DNA from: Prosthecobacter debontii | GTDB lineage: Bacteria; Verrucomicrobiota; Verrucomicrobiia; Verrucomicrobiales; Akkermansiaceae | Length of the DNA stretch: 64,000 nt | Reading direction: 5' to 3' | Assembly (NCBI GenBank): GCA_945873125.1 | Contig: CAMCBV010000001.1 | Span: 1 to 64,000 of the forward strand | Shown here: piece after piece, positions 55,306 to 64,000 of the stretch | Numbering within the stretch: the stretch's first letter is position 1 | How the letters are laid out: every line of letters starts with the position of its first letter | The notes under the pieces: model-generated | What the model was told of the DNA's origin: nothing | Databases searched by the model: none | What the model saw: only the letters and a program-made list of their open reading frames with translations | Program-made: the position numbers and the translations under genes

Positions 55306-56916
55306 ATGAAATTTTTGAAAATCAAGGCAGCGGCAATCGCTTTATGCATTACCTCATCGTCGTTGGCGGCTGAAACCAAAGAGTTTGATGTGGTGGTCTA
55401 TTCGGCCACTCCTTGTGGTATCGCCGCGTCGATTGCCGCGGCGCGACAAGGCGCGAGAGTTATTATTATTGAGCAGACAAAGCATGTTGGTGGATTAAGC
55501 ACGAGTGGCCTGAATACCGCAGAGGTCGAGCATATGTTGAAGTGGACGATCGGTGGATTCGCCCATGAGTTTTATGCGCGTTTGGGAAAACATTATGGAT
55601 TGGAGCGGCCGACCTATGAGTTCGAATCGAGTGTTGCGGAGAAGATATATCTTGAGATGTTGAAGGAAGTTGACGTGAAAGTGAGCTATGGAGCAGAGGT
55701 CGAAACCGTAGTAAAAGACGGAACGAAAATCACCGGGATTGCTTTAACCGACGGAACCAAACTTTCCGCGAAAGTATTTGTAGATGCCAGCTATGAAGGT
55801 GATCTGATGGCACGTGCAGGAGTGAAGTATGTGCTGGGACGTGAAGCAAAATCAGAGTCCAACGAGGAAGCTGCAGGCATTAGATTTGATAAAATCTCAA
55901 GAACAGCACGCACTGTGGATGCGGATGGCAAGTTGCTTCCTGGGATTACCGCTTGGGCAAAGGATTTTAAGGAAGGCGATGCGCATCGCGGTACGATGAA
56001 CTATAATTTTCGGCTTACGATCACCAGAGATCCTGAGTTTCATGTCCCAATACCCGCTCCAAGGCAATATGATGCGAAACGTTATGTGCTGTTAGCGAAT
56101 TGGCTCAAAGACCAGACAGCTCAAAATAAATCGATGTCGATTCGAGATTTCCTCGATTTCTACGGCCGGCGCAATAGCAAGTTTGAGCTTAATAACAAAC
56201 AAGCGGCCATTTTTTCGTTAGGTCACTTTGGAGGGCAATTCGATTGGTCAGAGGCTAGCTTTGGGGAGCGCAGGCGGATATTTGAAGATCACATGGAATA
56301 CACCCTTGGCTTGCTGCATTTCTTTGCGAACGACTCATCGGTTCCGGCCAACATGCAGCAAGAAATGAAAGCTGTTGGATTGCACAAAGAAGAGTTTTTG
56401 GACAACAAGCATTTGCCTTATCAGCTCTACGTTCGTGAATCCCGACGCATGAGAGGTGAGTATGTAGTCAGGCAACAAGATGTACAAACCGATCGCCGCA
56501 AGCAGGATGGCATCGGCATGGGAAGCCACTTTATGGATTGCCATCATGTCCAACGACTGGCTGTGAATGAAAATGAATTCATCAATGAAGGTCGGATCTG
56601 GCGCAAGGGCCATGCCTACCAAATTCCATATCGCTCCATCACACCTCTGGCATCTGAATGCACCAATCTACTCGTTCCCGCTGCGGCCAGTTTTACTCAC
56701 GTTGCTTATTGTACGTTACGGGTTGAGGCCACATGGATGATCACCGGTCACGCAGCTGGCATCGCCGCAGCAACTGCAGCAAAAAGCGGCATTCCTGTTC
56801 AAAAGATAAATGTAGCAACGCTGCAAAAGCAACTGCGTGATCAAAAACAAGTGGTCGATTTCATTCCAGGTATGCCTGAAAAATGTGAGGCGCTTAATGG
56901 ACCTCCGGAGTTTTAA
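55306..56916 (+). CDS. FAD-dependent oxidoreductase (PF12831-like), secreted
   Basis: EFDVVVYSATPCGIAASIAAARQGARVIIIEQTKHVGGLSTSGLNTAEV...VFVDASYEGDLMARAGVKYVLGREA. Confidence 0.88.
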   Translation: MKFLKIKAAAIALCITSSSLAAETKEFDVVVYSATPCGIAASIAAARQGARVIIIEQTKHVGGLSTSGLNTAEVEHMLKWTIGGFAHEFYARLGKHYGLERPTYEFESSVAEKIYLEMLKEVDVKVSYGAEVETVVKDGTKITGIALTDGTKLSAKVFVDASYEGDLMARAGVKYVLGREAKSESNEEAAGIRFDKISRTARTVDADGKLLPGITAWAKDFKEGDAHRGTMNYNFRLTITRDPEFHVPIPAPRQYDAKRYVLLANWLKDQTAQNKSMSIRDFLDFYGRRNSKFELNNKQAAIFSLGHFGGQFDWSEASFGERRRIFEDHMEYTLGLLHFFANDSSVPANMQQEMKAVGLHKEEFLDNKHLPYQLYVRESRRMRGEYVVRQQDVQTDRRKQDGIGMGSHFMDCHHVQRLAVNENEFINEGRIWRKGHAYQIPYRSITPLASECTNLLVPAAASFTHVAYCTLRVEATWMITGHAAGIAAATAAKSGIPVQKINVATLQKQLRDQKQVVDFIPGMPEKCEALNGPPEF

Positions 56917-56984
56917 AATTCATGTTTATCATCATGTCATTTCAAATGTTGCGATTTATTGTCGCCTGGTAGCTGAGTGCTGTA

Positions 56985-57893
56985 TTGAATGAGTGGGATA
57001 TCATGAGTTTAAGAAAGTTCATAAAAGCGGTGGTTTCGGGCGCGCGACCGAAAACTTTGGCGGCCGGTTTGGTGCCGGTTTGGTTGGGTGGTGTGCTTGC
57101 ATGGAAGCTGACCGGTGATTTGAACGGCTGGCTGTGGAGCTGCACGTTGCTGGGTGCGCTGTGCATTCAGATCGCGACGAATTTTTTTAACGATGCGGTG
57201 GATGGAAAAAAAGGAGCTGACGGCGCGGCGCGAACCGGTCCAAGGCGTCTGACTGGCACGGGTGAAATGTCCTTCAGACAGGTGATGGTTCTTGGTGGAT
57301 TGTTTCTAACAGGAGCGGTTTTTTTTGGCACGTTTTTATGTATGGCGCGTGGCTGGCCCATGGTCGCCATTGGAATCCCGTCATTATTTCTCGCATACGG
57401 TTACACCGGCGGACCGTTTCCTCTGGCCTACCGCGGATTGGGTGAGATTTTCGTGATCTTGTTTTTTGGGTTCATCGCTGTGATGGGAAGCGTATTCGTC
57501 CAAACCGGAACTTGGCCTAAAGAAGCGATATTGCTCGGGGCGCAAGTCGGACTGCTCTCCGCGGTGCTTATCTCGGTGAATAATTTTCGTGACCGAGAAG
57601 AGGATGCGAAGGCAGGGAAAAAAACCATTGCGGTGCGCTTCGGTCCGAAGTTTACAGCCGTGGTGATTTGGTTGGAAATCAAGCTTGCGGCACTCCTTGG
57701 AATTGCGTGGTTGGTCATGGGTTACCCCTTGTATGGATTGGCAAGCCTTCCGGTTTTTGTGATTGGGATGCGCATTATTTGGGGTGTGCTCACGCTCCCG
57801 CCGGGCAAAGGTTTCAATAAGATTTTGGCGCTCGGTGCCTTGCAGTTGATTCTGTTCGCGGCGGTATTTCATGCGGTTGTAGCGTGCTTTTGA
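56985..57893 (+). CDS. menA: 1,4-dihydroxy-2-naphthoate polyprenyltransferase-like (UbiA family)
   Basis: ARPKTLAAGLVPVWLGGVLAW...IATNFFNDAVDGKKGADGAARTGPRRLTGTG...SVNNFRDREEDAKAGKKTIAVRFG. Confidence 0.9.
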   Translation: MNEWDIMSLRKFIKAVVSGARPKTLAAGLVPVWLGGVLAWKLTGDLNGWLWSCTLLGALCIQIATNFFNDAVDGKKGADGAARTGPRRLTGTGEMSFRQVMVLGGLFLTGAVFFGTFLCMARGWPMVAIGIPSLFLAYGYTGGPFPLAYRGLGEIFVILFFGFIAVMGSVFVQTGTWPKEAILLGAQVGLLSAVLISVNNFRDREEDAKAGKKTIAVRFGPKFTAVVIWLEIKLAALLGIAWLVMGYPLYGLASLPVFVIGMRIIWGVLTLPPGKGFNKILALGALQLILFAAVFHAVVACF

Positions 57894-58096
57894 CGAAAAA
57901 TGGATGGTTTAGGGCGTGCCCACTCATCCGCTTCTGGGCTATCTTTTGTCGCCATGGGTTCCGGCCAAATCGGCATATACTCCTGAAAGCGCTGCGGGTT
58001 GTTTTTGAAACATGGTCAGGCAAATCCTGATTTTCCTTATCAATGGAACGGCTTTTTGAATGGCGGTTGCGCCAAAGAAAGGATTAGCTGGTTCTC

Positions 58097-60754
58097 GTGA
58101 ATTTTTTGTTTCAAGTGGCATACGCGACCTCGTTCGGAGAATCGCTGTGGCTTGAAATCATGATATCCGGGGAGGGCAGGGATTCTCGACGGATTCTTCC
58201 CCTGAGGTGGAAGGACGCGCAGCATTGGGAGGCGAAGCTTGAGGATGGAAATATCCGGTTGCTGGAATATCGCTACGTATTTAGGCGCGAGGATGGACTG
58301 GAGTTGGCGGAGTTTGGAGATTTTAGGAAATGGCATGGTGGGTTTGCTGGAAATTCCGTGCTCTTTCTCGATGACTGGAAATCAGCAGGGAGCGAGGACA
58401 GGGTATACGAAGCAAAGGTCTTTGAGCTAACTGACGGACATCAAAGAGCGCTCGGCAAAATCCCGAAGATGGCCAACCATGAATTCCATTTGCACATGGC
58501 GCGCCTGCCGCACGGATCTGTGCCTTGTTTGATCGGTGGCTGTGATGAGCTTGGAAATTGGGACTACTCCAAGGCCTTGCCCATGGTGGAAGTGAATAGA
58601 AATCATTGGCAGGTGAATGTGGATTTGCCGATGGATGCGACGGTTGAATACAAATACGGGATACGTAGTAGTTCCATGGATCAAACCGTTCGCCTTGAAG
58701 AGGGTGTGACAAACCGGATGCTTGGCGATCGATCCGGAGCGGACCTTGTAAGGGTTTCTGATGAATGTTTTCATCGTAGTGCGGATCAGAGATTTCGCGC
58801 GGCAGGTGTGGCTGTTCCTGTTTTTTCCCTGAGGAGTGAATCGGGATGTGGGGTTGGCGAATTTGCCGATCTGAAAGCGATGGGTGACTGGGCAGCGGGT
58901 GCCGGAATGAACATGATCCAAATTTTACCTATCAATGACACGACTTCTTCGCGAACATGGATGGACAGTTATCCGTATTCCGCGATCAGTGTTTACGCTT
59001 TGCATCCGATGTATCTGCGTTTGGATGAGATGTCCGTTCCGCTTTTGAATGAGAAGGAATTCCTTATCGCGCGGGAGGAATTGAATCGCGCCAAACAACT
59101 CGATTATGAGGCGGTGATGGCGTTCAAATGGAAAGTCACGCGGAGCGTGTTTGGTGCGCATCGGAAATTGATTCTTCGCGATAAAGATTTTTTGAATTTC
59201 CTGAAGCGGAATCTGGACTGGGTTTTGGACTACGCAGTTTTCTCGGTGAAGCGCGACGAGTTTCATACGGCGGATTTTTCAAAATGGGGAGATTGGAAGA
59301 AATATGACGCCAAGAAAGTCGACGCTCTCTCCGAGGATGTGAGCGTATTGTATTATATTTGGCTGCAGTTTGAGTTGGATCGGCAGTTGATCGGAGCCGT
59401 TAAGCATTTGCACGCGAGAGGCGTTGCGCTAAAAGGGGATTTGCCGATCGGAGTGGATAGGGAATCGGTCGATGTATGGGTTGCTCCACACCTTTTCAAC
59501 ATGGATACGCAATCCGGTGCGCCGCCGGATGCGTTCGCCGTGAAAGGTCAGAACTGGGGATTTCCGACTTATGATTGGGATGAGATGCGTAAGGACGGAT
59601 ATGCTTGGTGGAGATCAAGGTTTGGAAAGCTCAGTCATTATTTTGATGCGTATCGGATCGATCATATTCTTGGATTTTTTCGCATCTGGCAAATTCCGAC
59701 CCAGCATGTGGAGGGGATCATGGGTTGGTTCGAACCCGCATTGCCGGTGAAATTGGAAGAGTTCGCAAAGCTTGGCGTGGCATTTGATCATGATCGTTTT
59801 TGTAAGCCATATATCAGGCATGCGGACCTGCTGGAAATATTCGGTGAGTTTGCAAAAGACATCCGGCAGGAATTTTTGGTGGATCAAGGCACGGATTGTT
59901 ATCGGCTTAAGCATGAATTTTCGAACCAACGGGATATTTTGAATTTCTTTGCAAATCTCACGCCGGAGGATCGGGTTAATCAAATCTGGTTACGGGATGC
60001 GTTGTTGAATTTGGTAGGTGAGGTATTGTTTTTTGAGGTCAAAGGATCGCGTGGAAAAGAGTTTCATCCGCGGATGAGAATGTTTGAAACGCGCTCATTC
60101 AAAGCTTTGGATCCTGAAGTCCAGCAAGCGCTCGGGCAGATCCACGAAGACTATTTTTACCATCGCCAGGAACGTTTTTGGGAGGTGAAGGCCTATGAAA
60201 AACTGCCAGCGATGCGCTCGGCGAGCGATATGCTCTTGTGCGGGGAGGATCTTGGCATGGTGCCGGGTTGTGTGCCAGGTGTGATGAGTCAGCTGGGGAT
60301 GCTTTCTCTTGAAATTCAACGCTGGCCAAAAATCTACGGCGCGGTCTTTTCCGATCCCGCTCAAGCGCCTTACATGAGTGTCGTTTCCACCGGGACTCAT
60401 GATATGGAAACGCTTCGTCAATGGTGGAGCGAGGATGAAGAAATGCGATCCGGATTCGCCCGGGAAATGTTTGGCATCAACTCTCCGAAGCCGGAGCTTT
60501 CGGGTGACATGGCCAAGATGATCATTCAGCAACACCTCGCCTCACCGGCGATGTGGGCTGTCTTTCCGCTACAGGATTTATTGGCGATGGATGAAGATTT
60601 GCGTAGTCAAGACATCCATGGTGAGCGAATCAACGTCCCTGCGATCACACCGTTTTATTGGAGATGGAGAATGGAGATGAATATTGAGAGACTGGCGAAA
60701 GAATTAGGATTTCAAAACGGAATCCGTGAGATGATTTCGGAGGCGGGGAGATAA
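58097..60754 (+). CDS. malQ: 4-alpha-glucanotransferase with N-terminal starch-binding (CBM20-like) domains
   Basis: GCDELGNWDYSKALPMVEVNRNHWQVNVDLPMDATVEYKYGI (CBM20-like); GVGEFADLKAMGDWAAGAGMNMIQILPINDTTSSRTWMDSYPYSAISVYALHP; DAYRIDHILGFFRIWQIP; LLCGEDLGMVPGCVPGVM. Confidence 0.93.
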   Translation: MNFLFQVAYATSFGESLWLEIMISGEGRDSRRILPLRWKDAQHWEAKLEDGNIRLLEYRYVFRREDGLELAEFGDFRKWHGGFAGNSVLFLDDWKSAGSEDRVYEAKVFELTDGHQRALGKIPKMANHEFHLHMARLPHGSVPCLIGGCDELGNWDYSKALPMVEVNRNHWQVNVDLPMDATVEYKYGIRSSSMDQTVRLEEGVTNRMLGDRSGADLVRVSDECFHRSADQRFRAAGVAVPVFSLRSESGCGVGEFADLKAMGDWAAGAGMNMIQILPINDTTSSRTWMDSYPYSAISVYALHPMYLRLDEMSVPLLNEKEFLIAREELNRAKQLDYEAVMAFKWKVTRSVFGAHRKLILRDKDFLNFLKRNLDWVLDYAVFSVKRDEFHTADFSKWGDWKKYDAKKVDALSEDVSVLYYIWLQFELDRQLIGAVKHLHARGVALKGDLPIGVDRESVDVWVAPHLFNMDTQSGAPPDAFAVKGQNWGFPTYDWDEMRKDGYAWWRSRFGKLSHYFDAYRIDHILGFFRIWQIPTQHVEGIMGWFEPALPVKLEEFAKLGVAFDHDRFCKPYIRHADLLEIFGEFAKDIRQEFLVDQGTDCYRLKHEFSNQRDILNFFANLTPEDRVNQIWLRDALLNLVGEVLFFEVKGSRGKEFHPRMRMFETRSFKALDPEVQQALGQIHEDYFYHRQERFWEVKAYEKLPAMRSASDMLLCGEDLGMVPGCVPGVMSQLGMLSLEIQRWPKIYGAVFSDPAQAPYMSVVSTGTHDMETLRQWWSEDEEMRSGFAREMFGINSPKPELSGDMAKMIIQQHLASPAMWAVFPLQDLLAMDEDLRSQDIHGERINVPAITPFYWRWRMEMNIERLAKELGFQNGIREMISEAGR

Positions 60755-60764
60755 GAAATGAGAT

Positions 60765-60839
60765 ATGGACCTCGTGTCTTCGGATGCAGCGGTGGTTACT
60801 CGCCTTGTGAAACATGCGCGTCTGGAGACGCGCGGTCCA
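60765..60839. repeat. REP-like palindromic intergenic element (copy 2)
   Basis: GGACCTCG...GCGCGTCTGGAGACGCGCGGTCC; right hairpin matches 44276-44343 with compensatory A-T to T-A stem changes. Confidence 0.6.
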
Positions 60840-60848
60840 CTTAGAGGT

Positions 60849-61814
60849 TCAAGCTAGTCCAACTGCTTGCCGTATGCGGCTTAGCACTTTTGCAGCTTCT
60901 TCTCTGGCCCGGTTGGCGCCGTCCTTGAGGACTTGGTCGACATAGCCGGTATCTTTGAGGATCTCCTCGCGGCGTGTTCTCATCTCGGAAAAATAATCCC
61001 AATAGGCATCGGCGAGACGTTTTTTGAAATCGCCGTAGCCGCAGCCGCCGCGCTGGTGATCGGCGATCATGCTCCCAAGTTCCGCTTCGTTGGCGAAAAG
61101 TTTGTAGAGCGCGATGATGGTTGAATTTTCGGTGGATTTCGGATCCTCCACGGGTGTGGAATCGGTGACGATTTTCATCACCCATTTACGCAACTGCTTT
61201 TCTTCGCCGAAGATGGGCAGGGTGTTGTCGTAGCTCTTGCTCATTTTGCGTCCGTCGAGACCGATCACGAGTTCGGTTTCCTCTTTGATGATCGCTTCCG
61301 GCATGACGACCGTGCCTTCGCCATAGGCTTCGTTAAGCTTCGTTGCGAGGCTGCGGGTGACTTCAAGGTGTTGTTTCTGATCTTTTCCGACCGGAACTTT
61401 TTCGGAATCGTAGAGTAAAATATCCGCCGCCATCAGGACGGGATATGCGAAGAGGGCATGGTTCGGGGAAATGCCTTGAGCGACCTTGTCTTTGTAGGAA
61501 TGGCATTTTGCCAGAAGCGGCATGGGGCAAACCGTGGAGAGGATCCATGCGAGTTCGTTGACTTCAGGAACGGCGCTTTGCCGGAAAAACACGGATTTTT
61601 CAGGATCCAGACCGCAGGCGAGAAAATCGATAGCGAGTTCGCGGATGTTTGCCTTGAGAGCCGCGGCATCTCGGCCGGAGGTCATCGCATGGTAGTCCGC
61701 GATGAAATAAAAGCCCTCGCCTTGTTGCTGCAGTTCCACCGCGGGTTTGATCGCCCCGAAATAATTTCCCACATGCAGTTTCCCGCTTGGCTGCAGTCCC
61801 GTCAGAATTCTCAT
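60849..61814 (-). CDS. trpS: Tryptophan--tRNA ligase
   Basis: MRILTGLQPSGKLHVGNYFGAIKPAVELQQQGEGFYFIADYHAMTSG; GLDGRKMSKSYDNTLPIF. Confidence 0.97.
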   Translation of the reverse strand: MRILTGLQPSGKLHVGNYFGAIKPAVELQQQGEGFYFIADYHAMTSGRDAAALKANIRELAIDFLACGLDPEKSVFFRQSAVPEVNELAWILSTVCPMPLLAKCHSYKDKVAQGISPNHALFAYPVLMAADILLYDSEKVPVGKDQKQHLEVTRSLATKLNEAYGEGTVVMPEAIIKEETELVIGLDGRKMSKSYDNTLPIFGEEKQLRKWVMKIVTDSTPVEDPKSTENSTIIALYKLFANEAELGSMIADHQRGGCGYGDFKKRLADAYWDYFSEMRTRREEILKDTGYVDQVLKDGANRAREEAAKVLSRIRQAVGLA

Positions 61815-61893
61815 GGCGGAACTTTGCCCCTCTTTGCAACCTTTTGAAGTTTAAAGTTTGATGTTTCTTGGAAGCTCTATAAACATCCCGCCC

Positions 61894-62829
61894 ATGCGCA
61901 CTCTAGTTACAGGAGGAGCGGGCTTTCTCGGCTCCCATCTCTGCGACCGCCTGATCAAGGATGGTCATGATGTCATCTGCATGGATAATTATTTTACCGG
62001 CAGAAAAGCCAATGTTCTGCATTTGATTGATAACCCGCATTTTGAACTGGTCAGGCATGATGTCACGGAGCCGTTTATGTTTGAGGTGGATCAGATTTTC
62101 AACCTCGCTTGCCCCGCGTCTCCGCCGCACTACCAGCACAACCCGATCAAAACCACCAAGACCTCGGTTCTGGGCGCGATGCACTGCCTTGGCCTTGCGA
62201 AAAGGATCGGTGCTCGGGTTTTTCAAGCGTCGACCTCTGAAGTTTATGGCGATCCTGAAATCCACCCGCAGACGGAGTCTTATAAGGGTTCGGTCAATCC
62301 TATAGGTATTCGTGCCTGTTATGACGAAGGGAAGCGGGTTGCGGAGACCTTGTTTTTTGACTACCACCGCCAGCATGGGGTCGAAATCCGAGTCGCCCGG
62401 ATTTTCAATACATACGGCCCGCGCATGTTGCCTGATGATGGTCGGGTGGTTTCCAATTTCATCGTTCAAGCTCTGCGTGGCGAGGATCTGACAATTTACG
62501 GAGATGGCAGCCAGACGCGCTCTTTTTGCTACATGGATGATCTTTTAGAAGGATTTATTCGCTTGATGAATCATGACGAGATCACGGGTCCGGTCAATTT
62601 GGGGAATCCCGGCGAATTTACCATGCTAGAGCTCGCTGACCGGATTCTTCAAAAAGTCGGAGGAAAATCAAAATTAGCGTTTCATCCCTTGCCGGGAGAC
62701 GATCCAAAACAGCGCTGCCCTGATATCTCTCTGGCCATGAAAGAATTCGGCTGGCAGCCAAAAATAAGCCTCGATGAAGGGCTGGATTCGACCATTGGGT
62801 ATTTCCGCAAATTGCTCGCTGAGTCATAA
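61894..62829 (+). CDS. UDP-glucuronate decarboxylase (UXS-like NAD-dependent epimerase)
   Basis: [41 protein letters not shown]...[27 protein letters not shown]...[15 protein letters not shown]...[14 protein letters not shown]...[10 protein letters not shown]. Confidence 0.94.
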   Translation: MRTLVTGGAGFLGSHLCDRLIKDGHDVICMDNYFTGRKANVLHLIDNPHFELVRHDVTEPFMFEVDQIFNLACPASPPHYQHNPIKTTKTSVLGAMHCLGLAKRIGARVFQASTSEVYGDPEIHPQTESYKGSVNPIGIRACYDEGKRVAETLFFDYHRQHGVEIRVARIFNTYGPRMLPDDGRVVSNFIVQALRGEDLTIYGDGSQTRSFCYMDDLLEGFIRLMNHDEITGPVNLGNPGEFTMLELADRILQKVGGKSKLAFHPLPGDDPKQRCPDISLAMKEFGWQPKISLDEGLDSTIGYFRKLLAES

Positions 62830-62899
62830 ACCGAAATTTCCTCAGAAATTTCAGAAGATGCTGGAAACATCGAGTATCCATGGCTAGTCTGGATGATCT

Positions 62900-63421
62900 A
62901 TGAAAACCCTCATTTTTCTAATCGTCATGGTATGCGGTTCGCATTCGGTATTTGCCGAAACTCCCTCGGAAAAGGCTGAGGCCTGGTATCAGAAAGGTCT
63001 GGCTGCGGAAAAATCCGGCGATCCTGGCACGGCCATTGCGGCTTATAAAACGGCACTTAAATTCCATGCAGGTCATGCAAAAGCCCGCTTTCAACTTGGA
63101 GAGGTGAAAATCAATGCCGGAAGCATCAAAGCTGATGCGGCGGAAGCGAAAATCGGTGGAGTCATGATTCCAGCCTATCAAATCGAGGATGCCTCGGTCC
63201 AGGAGGCGCTGGGATTGCTGGCTGCATTGATCGAGAAACAAACCAAAGAGGAAATAACTCCCAATTTTGTCGTCGAAGATCCCACCAAGAAGCTAACGGA
63301 TGCGAAGATCACAATGAATTTAAAGAATGTGCCGGTGAGCGCGATTCTGAAGTACATTCATGCCCAAACCCACACCAAGATTCGCTACGATGAACACGCC
63401 GTGGTGATTGTTGCTCGCTGA
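62900..63421 (+). CDS. Secreted TPR protein with C-terminal STN/secretin-N-like region
   Basis: Signal peptide; AEAWYQKGLAAEKSGDPGTAIAAYKTALKFHAGHAKARFQLG; KLTDAKITMNLKNVPVSAILKYIHAQTHTKIRYDEHAVVIV. Confidence 0.7.
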   Translation: MKTLIFLIVMVCGSHSVFAETPSEKAEAWYQKGLAAEKSGDPGTAIAAYKTALKFHAGHAKARFQLGEVKINAGSIKADAAEAKIGGVMIPAYQIEDASVQEALGLLAALIEKQTKEEITPNFVVEDPTKKLTDAKITMNLKNVPVSAILKYIHAQTHTKIRYDEHAVVIVAR

Positions 63422-63498
63422 TCCATCCTTTGGGTTGTAGGAGAAAAAGATCTCAGTCAATCCTTCACGTTGATAGCGCTACTGAGCTGTTTTCCCAT

Positions 63499-63540
63499 AA
63501 AAAAAGCCGGTTTCAGTGAAGAGAACTGAAACCGGCACAG
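63499..63540 (-). terminator. Rho-independent terminator after azurin gene
   Basis: Minus strand GCCGGTTTCAGTT-CTCTTC-ACTGAAACCGGCTTTTTTT. Confidence 0.9.
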
Positions 63541-63556
63541 AGTATCCGAATCGAAG

Positions 63557-64000
63557 TTATTTGGCTTTGACCGTCATCACACCTTGCATGATGGCAAAAT
63601 GACCGGGAAAAGTGCAGACAAATGGATAGCTTCCGGCTGCTGGAGCGGTAAAGGTCACTTGATCGGCTTCGCCGCCACCCAATAATTTGGTGTGAGCGAC
63701 AATCAGTTTGGCAGATTCCGCATCGGTGGGGATGTATTGATTGTCTTTTGCTGGTGCGCATTTGCCGGCGAACGCGGGAATGACCGTGCCGGCTTTGAGA
63801 ATCACCACATTGTGTCCCATAGCCGCGGCAGGAAGCTGACCGATGTGCTTGAGCGATAACACCACTTTCTGACCTTCGGTGACTTCAAATGCTTTGATGT
63901 TGAACTGCATTTGGTCATTGGCGGTGATTTCGATCTTGGCATCTTCGGCGATCGCGAATTGGCAAAGAGCCGCTGATAACAAGGTGATTGCAAATTTTTT
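63557..64000 (-). CDS. Azurin (blue copper protein); N-terminus runs off the window
   Basis: IEITANDQMQFNIKAFEVTEGQKVVLSLKHIGQLPAAAMGHNVVIL...GSYPFVCTFPGHFAIMQGVMTVK; upstream frame KKFAITLLSAALCQFAIA continues past 64000. Confidence 0.92.
   Translation of the reverse strand, partial: KKFAITLLSAALCQFAIAEDAKIEITANDQMQFNIKAFEVTEGQKVVLSLKHIGQLPAAAMGHNVVILKAGTVIPAFAGKCAPAKDNQYIPTDAESAKLIVAHTKLLGGGEADQVTFTAPAAGSYPFVCTFPGHFAIMQGVMTVKAK

Noticed and set aside
59727-59740. GGTTCGAA motif as a possible tRNA T-loop (also at ~9812)
   Set aside because: Both lie inside clear coding sequences (malQ, exbD) with no cloverleaf context.
1-64000. CRISPR array
   Set aside because: No regularly spaced direct repeats were seen; the Cas4-like DUF2779 protein alone is not evidence for CRISPR.

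Overview
A 64 kb chromosomal window. Gene content suggests a Verrucomicrobia/Planctomycetes-type (PVC) bacterium: DUF1501/DUF1549/DUF1553 proteins, DUF4159, DUF1080, and a GldF/GldG-like plus DUF4340 module. Taxonomy is inference from gene families only. (1) 1-6.25 kb is an accessory/mobile patch. It holds the 3' end of an IS3-like transposase, a TM2 protein, a WYL regulator, a Cas4-like plus DnaQ-like DUF2779 nuclease, a tandem zinc-finger protein, a GIY-YIG-like protein, a truncated DnaB-like ATPase ending in a REP-like palindrome, and an IS66 transposase remnant. (2) 6.26-24.25 kb is one long minus-strand operon with seven successive 4-bp ATGA overlaps. It encodes a PSD1-type cytochrome c protein, a DUF1501 protein, two secreted TPR proteins (731 and 2354 aa) sharing an apparently unnamed repeated beta-type module, an ExbB/ExbD/ExbD motor, an accessory protein, a DUF4159 membrane protein and a TPR protein. 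This is the best candidate for an undescribed envelope system. (3) 24.5-64 kb is mostly housekeeping: GldFG-like/DUF4340, lptD, aroC, sixA-like, fabG, xylulokinase, amt, coaX, ROK kinase, ilvC, murA, prmC, rmuC, sod, purT, menA, malQ, trpS, UXS and azurin. Unusual points there are an L,D-transpeptidase/SerB-like HAD fusion, an HTH protein with a histone H1-like tail, divergent sigma-54-type promoter sequences between a TorF-like porin and amt, and intergenic REP-like palindromes with compensatory stem changes. No rRNA, tRNA or CRISPR was recognised by eye.
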